Positions 20,550 to 32,605 of a stretch of 64,000 nt of DNA are shown in pieces (positions within the stretch are counted from its first letter, which is position 1; each line of letters opens with the position of its first letter). The stretch lies in the NCBI GenBank assembly GCA_014529385.2, contig CM043948.1:25168451-25232450 (forward strand), read 5' to 3'. Both the position numbers and the translations under genes were made by a program. The DNA is from Adiantum capillus-veneris. Taxonomy: Eukaryota; Streptophyta; Polypodiopsida; Polypodiales; Pteridaceae. The notes under the pieces are model-generated. The model did not search any database. It saw only the letters and a list, made by a program, of their open reading frames with translations, and was not told the origin of the DNA.

Positions 20550-21136
20550 TGTCACAAACTGGTGACGTGGTATGGCCTGGACATGGGGCAGCAGAGCACC
20601 CACACACATACCCCGAAAAAAGCAGGCTTTTGAAATGCGGAGACAAGATGACGTGGCAGTTTTCGGAAAACGCGGAGGGCTGGTGACGTGGCATCCCGTA
20701 CGGACCTCCATGATTTTCGCCTCAAAAAGCGCTGGCAGACTGAATTGTACGGAAAAGCACTGCTGAAATTCTACGCAAGTTTTTGGAGAAGCTTTGGGAT
20801 AAGTTGCTTTACTTTTAGATGCTTTTAAAAGTGGAAGCTTTTGGGGCTCTGCTTTTGGGCATCCCTTGTAATCTTTATATACGTGGGTAGGGCCTCACAA
20901 CTCAGAGCATCTAGACGCAGTGTCCAAGAGTGAGCATCTGCCTACTCTCTTGCACTTTGAACACAGATTAATACAAAAGGAAATACCGAAAGGGGCGTCG
21001 GTCTTTGGGGCCAATATCTCTAGGCACGGAACTCCGCCGGGCCGTGTCGAATCAACTATGAATTGTGAAATGTTTTGAAGTGAATCTCTACTGTGTCACG
21101 GTAGAATCTTGACTTGGAGTGTCCAAGTTTATTACA
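20550..21136 (+). repeat. 3' LTR of the complete Gypsy element
   Basis: 587 bp, TGTCACAAAC...TTATTACA, matching 7352-7929. TATA-like TTTATATACG is at about 20874. TATCC follows at 21137-21141. Confidence 0.93.
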
Positions 21137-21141
21137 TATCC

Positions 21142-23085
21142 TCGAAGCTTCCATGATGTATTGCGGAAATAGCCAGAACCAAGGGCTTGCGAGACAATGC
21201 ATTGACCACTAAATTCTTTTGTCCTTGAACATGGACTATCTGAAAATGAAACTGTGACAGGATGTTAGCCCATCTCGTCTGCTTTTCCGAAATCAGCTTG
21301 TGTGACAAGAAGTAGCGGAAACTCTGATGGTCTGTGAAGACGGTAAAATCAGCTTGGAGTAGAAAGTGTCGCCACTGTGTAAGATCATGGATAACAGCCA
21401 ACAGCTCTTTCTTGTAAATCTATGCAACCATTTTAGGACATGAAAACATCTTGCTCTCATAAGCAATGACATGGCCTTCTTGCATCAAGATTGCTCCCAG
21501 ATTGCAACCACAAGCATCGCAGTAAACTTCAAATGGCTTTTGCAAGTCTGGCAAGGTCAAAATTTCCCGTAGTCAACTTTTTCTTGAGAGTCTGAAAGGC
21601 TGCAATCTCTGTCGGTCCCCAAGTAAAAGGAACCCCTTTCGGAGTCACTACATGCAAAGGAGAAGCTATCTCTGCAAATTTTCGAACGAATCGCTAGTAA
21701 TATGAGCACAAGCCCAGAAAGCTTCGAACTTCATAAACATTCTTCAAATCGGGCCAATCATGAATAGTCTCAACTCTGGACTGATCCATCTTTACCCCTT
21801 CAACTGAGACAAGGTGTCCCAAGAAGTGTATCTCAGACAATAAAAAATTGCTCTTTTTCGCATTTATAACCAATCGATGCTTCTGCAGTGCCCAGAACAC
21901 CTGCAACAGGTGGTGTCTGTTTTTTGCCATATTCTTGGAGAAGACGATGATGTTGTCAAAGAAAGTGTCGACAAACGATCAATACTCTCTAAAAATCCTA
22001 TCCATCATACAGTTGAATGTCGCTGGAGCATTCGTAAGGCGACATGGCATCACCAAATATTCATACAAGTGAAAAGTTGTCCTGAAAGTTGTCTTGTAGA
22101 CGTCTCCGAGAGCAATTCGGATCTGATGATATCCACTCTTCAGATCAATTCTGCTGAAACAAGAGGATCCCTGAAGTCTGTCGAGTATATCATCGATCCT
22201 TGGGTTAGGGAATCTGTCCTTGATGGTGATTTTATTGAGAGCTCTAAAGTCAACGCACATTCTCCTAGATCCATCTTCATCAATTCTGCTAAAACAAGAG
22301 GACCCCTGAAGTCTGTCGAGTATATGATCGATCCTTGGATTAGGGAATCTGTTCTTGAGAGCTCTAAAGTCAATGCACATTCTCCAAGATCCATCTTTCT
22401 TTAGGACTAGCAAGTAGGGCTAGTAACACCGGTGAATAGAAAGGTGAAGTGCTAGGTTGGATGAGACGCTTTTCCAGAAGTTCTTTCACTTGGTTCATTA
22501 TTTCTTCATTTTGGGCTTGGCTAACTCGGTAAGGTGGCCGGTTCAGTGGTGTACTACCAGGAATCAAATCAATTGTGTGATCTTCAGGATGAGAAGAAGG
22601 TAACTTGCCTGGTAGGTTTAGAGAAATAGTCAGCGTTCGCATGTAGAAAATCTTGTCGTTCCTTTTCTAGATCAGATATATTTGACCTTTGTTCATCATT
22701 CAGTTCTTTCAAGAAAATTGAGTAAACAAAAAGAGTGGATTTCATTAATTTGGAAACGGCTGAAGCCGATACGAGTGGGACAGACTCGCCCTTCAACTTT
22801 GCATCAAGTACAATCTCTCGGCCCTTCTCATTCTTCTAAGTCTCTTTCCTTGCCCTATAATCGACCATGGCGCTGTTCTTGTGGAACCTAGGGATTCCTA
22901 GGAGGACATCACACCCTTCCAAAGGCATGATATAAAAGTCCTCGTGTCCCAGATACCCCTGACAATGCAAACGAAGTTTGCTAATAACAGGTGTAATGGC
23001 AACACCCGAACCAATTTGGTTTGACAATGTACATATTCCAAGTGTTTCATGGTGGCACACTCATCTCGCCTATAAAGACTGATAC
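21142..23085 (-). pseudogene. Outer minus-strand Gypsy: protease, reverse transcriptase, RNase H
   Basis: Read on the minus strand: protease (YLGHEDFYIMPLEGCDVLLG, about 23000-22890), the protease-RT linker (PGKLPSSHPEDHTIDLIPGS), RT ([51 protein letters not shown]) and RNase H (ADFTVFTDHQSFRYFLS, QIVHVQGQKNLVVNALS). About 135 bp of RT are duplicated in frame (22146-22415). The part encoding the catalytic FxDD falls in a broken stretch around 21930-21990. The element resumes at 7351 with integrase. It is cut at about 23085, next to the Penelope-like element. Confidence 0.9.
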
Positions 23086-23089
23086 GGGC

Positions 23090-25615
23090 AAAAACTGTCG
23101 AAAATAGCAGCTAACAGGCGCCGTTGCAGAATTGCATGGAAAGTGACCCAAAATGGTATATTGATGAAAAATGATATGTATACCTTCATAAGTTCAGAAT
23201 AGTCTGAACTCACGTATTATAAGAGAGACTAAAGCACTCATAAAACTATAAAAGCAAGGGGGACAAAAAAAGAAAAGGAAAAAGAAAAACAAACAAACAT
23301 ACAAACTAAATCACTTTGTTTGCTACGAAACAAAACTAGATAAAACAAAACATTATTAACTTAAAAAAGTTTATAGAAAAGACATGCGTAAAATAAGTTG
23401 ACGCAACTTACTTGGCTTAAAATAAGAACTCAATTTTATGCAAAAAAGGATAAGACATCTTAAAAACTTAATCCTAGAAATCAAACTTCACACAACAACT
23501 TCTAAAGGAACACATTCTTAAGTCCTCAGGTAAGCTAAATATGAAATCGAAAAATGAATACTACTACAAACCTACGAAGAGCAAAGATCCAAACTTGACA
23601 ATATGTGACCTCAACTTCGTTGCTTGTTCAAACAGGAAGAATAAGATTATCACCTTTATCATGCATAGCTTGGACAACAACTATGACATCCCTACTCACG
23701 TCGTCAGTGCCCAAGAGTAGGTGTAGGTTTGTATAGAGGTTATTCATGCTTTGAACGTACTCTACAAAACCAATGAGCCGAGTTTCTATCACCCTCCGGA
23801 GGTGATGGGCATACCCAGCCATGATAAAGGCTAGCATTTGTCAAGCTATAGTAGAAATACTAGAAGCGCTAGAGATCAAAACAACAACATAAGGTGTTAT
23901 TAAGTCAAACAATAAGTGGGCCTTTTAGCTCCCCACTTCTATTGAATTTACAACTAATTATCTTGAACATTCCAAAGGAAGAAACATTAAAAATAAACTT
24001 ACTACGATGCAAAAATGAACGAACTTTTTTCATGATTCTTTTGAATGAGTATCCTTTTTCAACTAGTAAAGAGATAAGATGGCAAGATTGAACAACAAAA
24101 GTAGATTTGCTAGAACAAAGACGAGAAAATCTAAATAGTTGAGAGCAAATGACACCGTACTTAGCTAAAAGAGATATGTTGGAAGAAATGTGAGGCATAT
24201 GGATGATATTTAGATTGGCATATTTTGGTTCAAGGCGCTTATCATAGATATCTACCTCTAATCCCAAGGGAGTCTGAAAAATCTTAAGGTCTAAAAAGGA
24301 ACAACAATCACTGTTTGTGGTACAGTTAAGTTCACAAAACTCCTTAGGATAAATTACTCCGCCTACAGAACTCGAACTCAAGTACATAAAATCTTGAAAA
24401 GAAGGAACGTCAGGAACAAAAAGATCATCTACAATGCGTCTTACATTGCATAACTTGTACAAAAATATTGGGCAAGTGCTAGCAAGGACAAGACGTCCAT
24501 AAAATCAAACTCATAAGTAAAAAGATAGAAATTAGCAAGAAAAACAGCACAATTGGTGCCCATAGGGATACCAATTGTTTGCTTGAAAAGAGAGTTGCCG
24601 ATGGTTATATATAAATTGTCCAGAAGAAAATCTAACCAAGATATGATGTCAATGTCATCTACAATCCTGGTGAATCTCTTTCGTCCTTTGTCTACATCTA
24701 CATTCTTACTTTTCAGCCATAAGAAGTCAAAGTTCAAGGATGACTTTTCTACTAGCAAGGCCTTGTACCTATCCTTCTCAACCTTGTACGCAAACACTTT
24801 TAAAATAAGGGACTTGATTCTAAATTTAAGGTCCTCCAAATTTAGCTTCGTGTACAGTGTTGTAAAGTCAAAAGTTTGGAGATATAAAGGAGAAGATTTC
24901 TCCTTGAGGCTTCTTGAAGAGTTCAAAAACTTTATAACATGAATCACACCTACTGAATCATTTAAAATCCAACTTAAATCGGTAGGTACGTCTGCTTCCT
25001 TTAGCATAATTTTTCACAATTCATTTACGCTAGGTAAAATGACTTTGAAACAATAACTAAGACATTTGGAAACCTCGTTCAAAGAGGTGTTACAAGAAGC
25101 AGCTATAAATCTAGGCTTTATAGGGTTCTTGTGGAACTTCCAAACGGTATATAAAAAATGTAATTTAGGCTGGCACTTGAAACCAAAAGACTTACAAAAG
25201 TCTTGATGTTTCAAGATAACCTCTTGCATCGAAAGATCACAATCATTGTAAGTCTAAGAGTTTACTTCACCTAACAAGCATTCTAAATAAAACTTTTTGC
25301 ATGTAACAACAGAGTTATTAGAGCACTTATCTACGTAAGAGATTACAAAATCACGATGAAATTTCCTAAGAGCATCACGATCAGAAGAAGATAAGCTATT
25401 CCTTCCTGAAGAAACGTTCCTAGAGCAAGATGCTAATTTCAAAGAAGCTTTCTTGAGGACTACAGACTTCCAATGGGTGAAAACACCTTGAACTCCGAAA
25501 GACTCCTCAAACTACTATGAAACTAGAAATTCCTTTCTCTATGGCTTTGAGAAGCCAAGAGTCATTTGAAGAAGGGAGTCTAGTTTTAGTACCTCTTGAG
25601 AAAAATGGTGCTTAA
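23090..25615 (-). mobile_element. Penelope-like retroelement (decayed)
   Basis: A 2.5-kb minus-strand segment between two Gypsy remnants. It encodes a Penelope-type reverse transcriptase in four fragments and an AT-rich, T-rich (minus strand) 3' region (23090-23620). I see no LTRs, poly(A) or target duplication, and no GIY-YIG endonuclease on either side of the RT; the 5' end abuts a truncated Gypsy LTR at about 25620, so an N-terminal part may have been lost. A small frame at 23628-23837 has no domain I recognise. Confidence 0.82.
23905..25442 (-). pseudogene. Penelope-like reverse transcriptase
   Basis: Fragments in minus order: 25442-25254; 25229-25014 (LHFLYTVWKFHKNPIKPRFI, the PLE-specific region before RT motif 3); 25007-24441 (TFDFTTLYTKLNLEDLKFRI, equivalent to motif A, and QTIGIPMGTNCAVFLANFYL, motif B); 24462-23905 (NVRRIVDDLFVPD with the catalytic DD, CSFLDLKIFQT, and the thumb KYGVICSQLFRFSRLCSS). 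The combination of DFTTLYTK and IGIPMGTNCA with a VDD box is that of Penelope-like elements and not of LINE or LTR elements. From memory it is closest to the Naiad/Chlamys-type proteins; a tree is needed to confirm. Stops and a frameshift separate the fragments. Confidence 0.85.
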
Positions 25616-25619
25616 AGCC

Positions 25620-26070
25620 TATTATTTAAAGCCTGTACGGATTGTCGGATTTCGTGCTGACTGTGCTGACATGGCACTTGTACGGATTTCCGTGATTTTT
25701 GATCGGCAGCTTTTAGCGCTAGTTTTTGAGGCAAATGCTTTTGAATTTAAAGATTTTCGTGTAATTGCTGCATGGCCAAGGGCGTTTAAATATGAGCCAA
25801 GGGCTCATTCTCTGGCACGCTTCCTGGTGAAGGTGTAGAGGATGGAGTACCGACGGTGTACTGAGTTCAGTCAGTATAAAGAAATACTGAAAGGGGCGCC
25901 AACGTTTGGGGCCAGTGCTCTCTTGGGGTGGAACTCTGCCAATCCCCGTCTCGTGTGTCGTGCACTCTCTATTTCTTTCAGTTCAATTGTTATTTGAAGT
26001 GCTTAAAGTTGTTCAGTCTATTCTTTTCCGTTGGCACGTGGTGTCTGTCTGTGTGACAACATCTAGACAT
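25620..26070 (+). repeat. Gypsy LTR (second subfamily), 5' truncated
   Basis: It matches the LTR at 6103-6752: ACTTGTACGGATTTCCGTG, TTTAAATATGAGCC TATA-like box (about 25786), GAAATACTGAAAGGGGCGCC block (about 25882) and the end TTGGCACGTGGTG. The first part is missing where the Penelope-like element begins. Confidence 0.7.
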
Positions 26071-26272
26071 TTGTTAGAGATCAGCACGATGTGATGGCTA
26101 AGTGAATGTGAAGTGAATGAGATTGATCAATGAGTGATGTCTTTGTATAAGTGTTGGATTAGTGGAATCTGGTGCATGGGTACCTAGAGTCAGTGTCTAT
26201 TGAAGACAGTTTCTGTCCGTTGACTGTTTTGCAGGTGTAATCAAGGATGATTACACTTTCAAGAGGGGGGAA
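26071..26272 (+). mobile_element. Gypsy 3' non-coding remnant
   Basis: Only about 200 bp remain between two LTRs, so the coding region has been deleted. It resembles 20380-20549: GTCAGTGTCTATTGAAGACAG, then TTTTGCAGGTGTAATCA, the hairpin GTAATCA-AGGA-TGATTAC (26237-26254), and the purine tract AAGAGGGGGG (26261-26270). Confidence 0.7.
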
Positions 26273-26864
26273 TGTCACAAAGTGATGCCCAATTGAAAGA
26301 GAAATGGCCAAGTGGACAAGAGGAAGAACCCAGAAAGTGTGGCTAAGTGGCCTAAACAAAAGCGGTTAGGGTTTTTATTAAAAACCTACCCTACCCAACT
26401 TACGGAGCATCGGTGGAGGGGCCTGAAACCCTAAAAACATCAAAAGATTGACCTCTTGCTGATTTTCGTAAATTGTGCTAACAGTGATGACATGGAAGCT
26501 GTACGGATTTCTGCGGTTTGCACTATTGGCTTTTGGCAGTTCTACGTGAACTTTTGGATATGATGCTTTTGGGCATTCCTTGTAAGTTTAAAAGAGCCGA
26601 GAGGGGCACTCTTTAGGGAGCATATGGACGGAGAGTTTTGGAGAGTGTTGGACCCTCCAGAGTTGTACTTTGCGAAGAGACAATATAAAGAAATATCGAA
26701 AGGGGCGCCGCGCCAAGTCTTTGGGGCCAGTGCGTCTTGGCTCGCCATGCCATGTTGGCTCTCCTTCTTCTCACTCTATTTAAGTTCATTGATTTAACAG
26801 TTTCTGTTCGTTTCCGTTTATGTGTTGCTATTGATTTCTCGCTTGGAGTGTCCAAGCTTGTAAT
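26273..26864 (+). repeat. Gypsy 3' LTR, split near its end by L1 copy 2
   Basis: TGTCACAAAGTGATGCCC...GTGTCCAAGCTTGTAAT. It is the same subfamily as 3247-3872 but has only a short CT-rich stretch (about 26758-26772) where that copy has the long (CT)n. The L1 entered in TCCAAGCTTGTAAT (26851-26864), which is repeated at 32925-32938. Confidence 0.82.
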
Positions 26865-27059
26865 TTTTTTTTTTCCCGAGAAAAAGATCCTTCTATTAGT
26901 TAATGAAACAGCCCATAGGGCTACAACCACCTCTACAAGAGAGGGATACAACAATCATGATGGGGAGACTCTCCCAATGAAAAAAAAGCATATGGACAAT
27001 GAGGCAAATCAAGAAATGGGAGGAGGGAAAAGCCACACAGGTGGATGGTAGTGCCATCT

Positions 27060-29761
27060 GAGCACACCCTGGACCATGGTGAAAAAAGGCCGAGGACGCT
27101 AGAGTCGAAGGAAAGCCTCTTTGCGCTCCCGCATGCGGTCGGAGCTGCCCTGGAGTCTCTCGAACTGTCCTCTGAGAGTATGGATCAGCTCTAGCCAAAG
27201 ATCCCGAATAGTCTCTGCTGGTGGTACAGGGCGAGCCTCAAAGATGCGGAAGAAGCAGCGGGCCCGCCAGATGAACCAGAGTGTTAGGCCGCCGATGAGC
27301 TCCCAACACTCCTCTCTCTCACTGCACCACTCCTGTGGAGTAAGCTCTATAGAAAGCTGGAGTGTAGGTAGACCCCATTGCATCACTATCATCCTGCTGG
27401 TGGAGGATAGCTCAAACTGAAGTGCCGGGCCCGTGAGAGTGGACCAAGCAGCTGTCCCCCAGGTGTACTGCCGAGCTGTGAAAAGAGTTGGCATCAGCTG
27501 AAGAACACGAAGCCACACCTGCTGTGCCAAAGGAAAGTCCCAAAGACAGTGACGCTAACTCTCTACAAGATGGTCAAAAGCTGCATGCGGCCGAGAGACC
27601 ACTATGTACAAGCCAACTCCCAACTGCTGTAGCTCGGTGTGCAACCAACCACTAGAACAAAGTGACACGCCTTGGCTGTCTGGAGTCCCACAACCTCTCC
27701 CAAAAAGTTGCCAAGAACTCAGCTGTGAGACCCTCCTCCTGCCAATGAGGTGCTGCACAGCAGGACGAGCCTCTCTTTGTGCTGTCACTATGTGACGTCC
27801 CAGTCGAACAATGTACTGAAAGAAAGGGACACCTGGATGGTCTGCTGAGGAGAAAGGGTCCCTCCAAAGCCACTCTCCAGGATCCCACTGTACTCGTGCC
27901 AGTGGACAACTCTCTCAAGCCCACAGTCTCCAATGGCCAGTCTCAAGAGCTACTGGGTTGGGATCTATGACAAAAGTCCTCCCACAGATGCCCACCACTC
28001 GGATCCTCTGAAAACAGCACTCTGCCACCTGTGGGGCCTCTAGTGCAACTCGGTGTAAGCGTCCCTCACCTTGTAGCTCGAAAAACAGGGAGGGGTATAG
28101 TCTTTGAGCGAGCCCGAACTGAGATGAGAACCTCCAGTCGCGTGAAGGCCCCCATCCATCTTGGCGCTCCTGACTCGAGAGGTGTGAGCCACTCAACTGG
28201 TACTTCCTCTGAGATGTCCTGACACATGCTCTGCACCCCTCTCATGCCCTGTAGTTGAATGCCCTGAAGCTCCTCTGACAAGCCTGAAAACTGTAGCCAG
28301 TCACCTAAAGTGCGTGCTGGACCCTCTGCCATGGGGCCCTAGGAAACATTAGGCCGACTACCAGCTAAGTGGCCTCTAACCAAGTGGCCTCTCTGAGTGC
28401 TAACCATGGGGTTCCAAACATTGGGCTCTGTCTCAGGCGCTCCTCCGTGCAAGTAGGCTGACGCTGCTCCAGGCCTCTCCGTAGTTGCTCCCAAGATCGA
28501 AGCAGACTCACAGCGAAGCGGTCCTCTAGTCTCCTGCTCAAGCCAACTCTGCGCATCTCTGTGAAAATCTATCCAGTCGAGGGTCGCTAGGGGCCTCCAA
28601 CCTGAGGCACCCTAGCACTAAGCCGCTGAAGCAAGAACTCCTTCCAGGGCTCCTCTCCTGGAAGAAGTCCTCTGACGATGAACTTCCCAAGAAGGGCTCT
28701 GCTCTACTGTGCTGGGTCTATGATCCCCAACCCTCCCTGCGAACAAGGAAGAGTGATGACCGGCCATGCCACTTTGGCCCGGGCTATCTGAGTGTCACGC
28801 CCAGACCAAAGGAAGTTCCTGATCAGCCTCTCTACCTGGCTGATACAAGAACTCAAGAAGATCCAACAAGAAGTGATGTACCACATAGTAGCCAACAACA
28901 CCTGGTTGGCCATTACAACTCTGCTTGCCAGAAAAAGTCGTGCGGAGCTCCAATGTAACAACTTCCTTCTGATAGACAGGAGGAGGGGAGCAATCTGCTG
29001 CTCAGGAGACAAGTCCAAACCTACCTAACAGTCCAAGTGCCGAACTGCAATCCCTGGGGGAATCCACCTAAAACCCTTGCCTGGCATCCAATCGGGCGTA
29101 GGAGCACTACCAATCAAGAAAGCCACTGTCTTTCTCCAGTTGATCAGTGCGCCAGATGCATAGCAAAAGGTCTCAAGAGCCTGCTCACACCTGTGAGGTT
29201 GACCTCCTGGCCATCCAAGTACAGAGCTGAGTCGTCTGCAAACTCGGCGTCTAGTAGCTCATCTCCCCAAATAGGGAGCGCTAAGCCACGTAAACCAACC
29301 TGCTATGAAACCAAAAACCTACTCATCGCCTCAGCATAGAACAGAAAGAGGAAGGGGGCAAGAGGGCAGCCCTGTTTGACCGAACGTGTGAGCATGAAAC
29401 GATCACCTCTACCTCCTGACATAAGTACCTCACTGTGTGCTCGTCTGTACAAAGATGACACCCCTCTGATCCAAGCATCTGAGAAGCCCATTCTGCGTAG
29501 AGTGCCCTCCAAAAAGTCCTAGTCAACTCTGTCGTAGGCCTTCTCAAAATCGAGAAGAAGAATCACCAAATCCTCACCATGGAGTTGCACGAGGACAGAA
29601 GCCTCGCAAAAAGTAAAGATCTTATCAAGGATACTACGCTCCTTGACAAACCCGGTCTGTGTCCCATGTATAATGCTCTCTAGAAGTGGCTAAATCCTCA
29701 ATCTCAGAGCCTTGGCAAGAATTTTGTAGGCTGAGTTGAGGATGGTGATGGGGCTCCACTG
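27060..29761 (-). pseudogene. L1 ORF2 reverse transcriptase and C-terminal region, copy 2
   Basis: Scattered frames match copy 1: MEGTLRRMGFSDAWIRGVSS (29512), SVKQGCPLAPFLFLFYAEAM (about 29395-29335), the FADDS catalytic motif (about 29250-29230), MDLSPEQQIAPLLLSIRR (29018), VERLIRNFLWSGRDT, and near 27555 the zf-RVT core followed by MAQQVWLRVLQLMPTLF (27530). It ends about 27060. Many frameshifts. Confidence 0.85.
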
Positions 29762-30674
29762 TCAAATCTCATCCAAGGAGCCACTCTCCTTGGGAATGAG
29801 GTAGATCAGGCCCTCACTCATGCTGTCAGGCATCTCTCCTATGTGCAGGATGTATTGAAAAGCACTACAGAGATCTGAGCCAAGCAAGTCCCAATACTCC
29901 AAGAAAAAGCTGGGAGTCAAGCCATCCTCACCTGAACAGCTACCACGGGGGAGTGCTCTTAGAGCCGTATGTAGCTCCTCAAGCTGAAGAGGCACCTTTA
30001 GCGCATCTCCTGAGTCACAAGCGATCTATCCGAGATAGATTCACGTCTCCCACTCTGCGGTCCGAACGAGAGAAGGCCAAGTTGTTTGGGGGCCTCACGA
30101 AGCTGGAATGCTGCCACACATCTGAAACCTGCAGAGTCATACATAACCTCTCCCAAGCTGCCAGCTCAACTCCATGCACAGTAGTATGGCTACCACCAAT
30201 CCTGTCAGAGGGTTCCTCCAACATGTTGAAGTCACCCCCTATGTACCATTGCTCTGCCTGTGGCAAAGACTCAACAATCTTAGACCAAAACTTTGCACGT
30301 GCACTCGCCACATTGGGCGCATAGATGTTCAGGAAGCTCACGAGACAACCCTGAACGTGCATAGTGATCCATTGAGCTCTGCCTGGCACAATAATCCCTC
30401 TGCCCACAATGGCCTGCTGCATAGAATACACAATAGTCATACATACCCTGCCCTAGATGCCACGAGGTCCAAATGCAGCTGACCAAAAAGTCTCATATCA
30501 TCCACGCAAAAGCTGACCACAACGTCTAATGCGGCTCTCACACAGATGATGCTCCTGTAGCATAAGAATGTCAATCTCTCCTCCCACAAGGCATCGCTGA
30601 AGCTCCTGACGCAATCGGCCCCTCTGATGCTGAAATTGGGGCCCACCCTGTACGTTCCATGAGACTATTCTCAT
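29762..30674 (-). pseudogene. L1 ORF2 endonuclease and start of RT, copy 2
   Basis: It starts at 30674 (MRIVSWNVQG). Endonuclease motifs: SFLNIYAPNVASARAKFWSK, YIGGDFNMLEEPSDRIGG, then VNLSRIDRL near 30015. The following FSDHAPVIL region is deleted and the frame resumes as MPLQLEELHTALRALPRGSC at 29995, the linker before RT. The endonuclease therefore lacks its last catalytic histidine region. Confidence 0.82.
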
Positions 30675-32605
30675 GGGGAGCGAGAAAGAACTGATGCTGC
30701 CACAACAGCTAACCGTGCTATCTTTGAGGCTGGCTTGAATTGGGAGTAATCCGCATCCGAGCGTCCTCGAGATAGGCGAGACTGCAGAGAGTGTCTAGCC
30801 CTAAACCGAGTCGTGCATAAAGCAACCTCTGTTGTCGATGAGTCCTCATGTATGTGTACATAGCATGGCGGGCTCTGCGTGTCAGCAAAGAAGTGAACCA
30901 CAATGTGTCTACATCCTGCTGCGTCTGGAGGTGTCACAACAAACTTGGCCAATGGCCAAAGAGTTTGAAGCAAGTCTATAACCCCTAGGTCTCCCATGTG
31001 ATGAGAGAACTCTAGGGCGTGTGTCTACAGCCACTCCAACACTGAGTCTATAGTCCGCTTAGCCTGGTCCCTGCCACATAGGGGAAAAGAGAAGCCAACC
31101 GCGAAGTCCAAGGCCTCTATCTCCCTAGCTGCAAGGAACAGAATGTGAACTCTGAAGTAGGCTGCCTCAAGGTCTGGTGAGGGGTCGTCGAGAAACCGTG
31201 TAAAGTCGTAGGCAAAGAAATCCCAACGGTGACAAATGTCGAAGCTCATCAGACCACGAGGAACTACTACAAAGGGAGACGTCTGCACCAGAAGAGGGGG
31301 TCGCAAGAAAGGTTGTCCCTCTCTCGCTAAGCAACTCGTGGCAAAGGCACTGCCAAGCGATCTCCTAGCAGCCGAGGAAGGCCCTGCCCCCTGGGACGAC
31401 TGCGAGACTGGAGAGGGAGGGGGTGAGGGAGCAGGAGGGAAGGGTGGAGAGGGGGGGTGAAGGGGATCGATAGAGGTAGGAAGGCGAGATGGAGAGGCAG
31501 AGGGGGGGGGGGGGGGGGGGGGGGGGAGGAGGGGCTGTCGAGGGTGAGGCTGAGGTAGAGGCTGGAGTAGGGACCTCGTCCTGCTGAAGAGGGTCAAAAC
31601 GGTTCCCCGTGGGAACCCACTGCTGCTAGGCAGGAGCGTGAGGACCACTCTGAGTGCTAGGCTGGCACGGTGTCCCCTGCCAACATCGACCACGAACCTG
31701 CTGCCAGACCTCCTCCACTTGAGCCCCAAGATCGGAGGGTGGCTCTGCCTGCGTACTCCTTGAATCTGCCTGCTAGTGCTGGCCAACCCTTGCTGGCTGG
31801 GGCTGCGCCTGTGGTGTGGGTCGCGGTCTCCTCCATGGACAGGCCTTCGCAAGATGGCCCATCTATTGACAAATGAAACACTGATTCGAGAGGCCCGAAT
31901 ACCGCACGCTCTGTCTGAACCAACCCCCACTCACCCGAGGAAGTAGGATGACCTTGGGGAGAGTGTGGGTGTCTCTAACCAGAACACGTATTGAGGGAAT
32001 GCAGGCTGCCTTGGCAGCTACTGAGGCTGTCGTGCGAGGTGTCTCTAGGACAGTCCCAATTGCTGAGCCTATCTTGGACAAAAGTGGTAAGTACTCCCTC
32101 CTCAAACCAGGAAAGTAGACGGAGATGGGGAGGTATGCCTCCTCTACTAGAACATCTGAAGCTGGGTCAAATCCATGCCTCCACTGTCGAAAGTGGGCTC
32201 GAACTGCTCGGATGGTCAAAGGGCTCATCGCGATGACCTTGGACGCCATCTCGGAGGTCTCAAACTCTATCTGATAGTAGCCACGTCCGAGGAACTGAAC
32301 GTCCAAGATTTTGCCCACCTCTGCGAGAAGGCGGGCCTAGAGGAGATCACGCACCTCTCCTCTGCTGGGTCTGGTGCCGAGAATCTTGCAGATGACGGAG
32401 GTCGCCTGCAAGTGTTCCACCTCTGCGGCTAGGCTCGCTTGCTCTGTCGGTGAAAGAGCAAGTCGAATGGCGGGCTCATCGAGGTCGGGCGAGGGGACTT
32501 CACTGGAGTTCCTCTGTGGCGGAGCTTGAGCCTCCATCTGTGTCTGTTGCTGTGGAGAAGAGGCGGAGAAACGTTGACGAGGGGGGAAACTCCCGCTGCC
32601 GCTGG
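30671..32605 (-). pseudogene. L1 ORF1, copy 2
   Basis: On the minus strand: MEAQAPPQRNSSEVPSP near 32539, the DUF4283-like region (32318-31863, MGKILDVQFLGRGYYQIEFE), the zinc knuckle starting CFICQ followed by a stop (near 31870) in place of the next Gln, a Pro-rich linker, and the C-terminal region ending SRSP with TGA at 30671-30673. The stop overlaps the ORF2 ATG in ATGA, exactly as in copy 1. Confidence 0.82.

Larger units (their letters stand above)
7352..21136 (+). mobile_element. Complete Ty3/Gypsy chromovirus-type element, split by an L1
   Basis: Two LTRs (7352-7929 and 20550-21136) start TGTCACAAACTGG and end ACA, with a primer binding site at 7931-7942 and a polypurine tract at 20539-20547. 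The flanks carry a 5-bp target duplication TATCC (7347-7351 and 21137-21141). The total is 13.8 kb, or about 6.7 kb without the 7-kb L1 inserted in gag. The gene order gag, protease, reverse transcriptase, RNase H, integrase, degenerate chromodomain is that of a chromovirus. The LTRs differ visibly (about 10% by eye), and stops and frameshifts run through pol, so the copy is old and inactive. Confidence 0.93.

Noticed and set aside
24553-24942. 129-codon plus-strand frame
   Set aside because: It is the antisense of the Penelope-type RT, which has clear motifs on the minus strand.
23090-25620. GIY-YIG endonuclease of the Penelope-like element
   Set aside because: Searched by eye on both sides of the RT. 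I found no GIY/YIG pair or the CCHH finger, so none is annotated.
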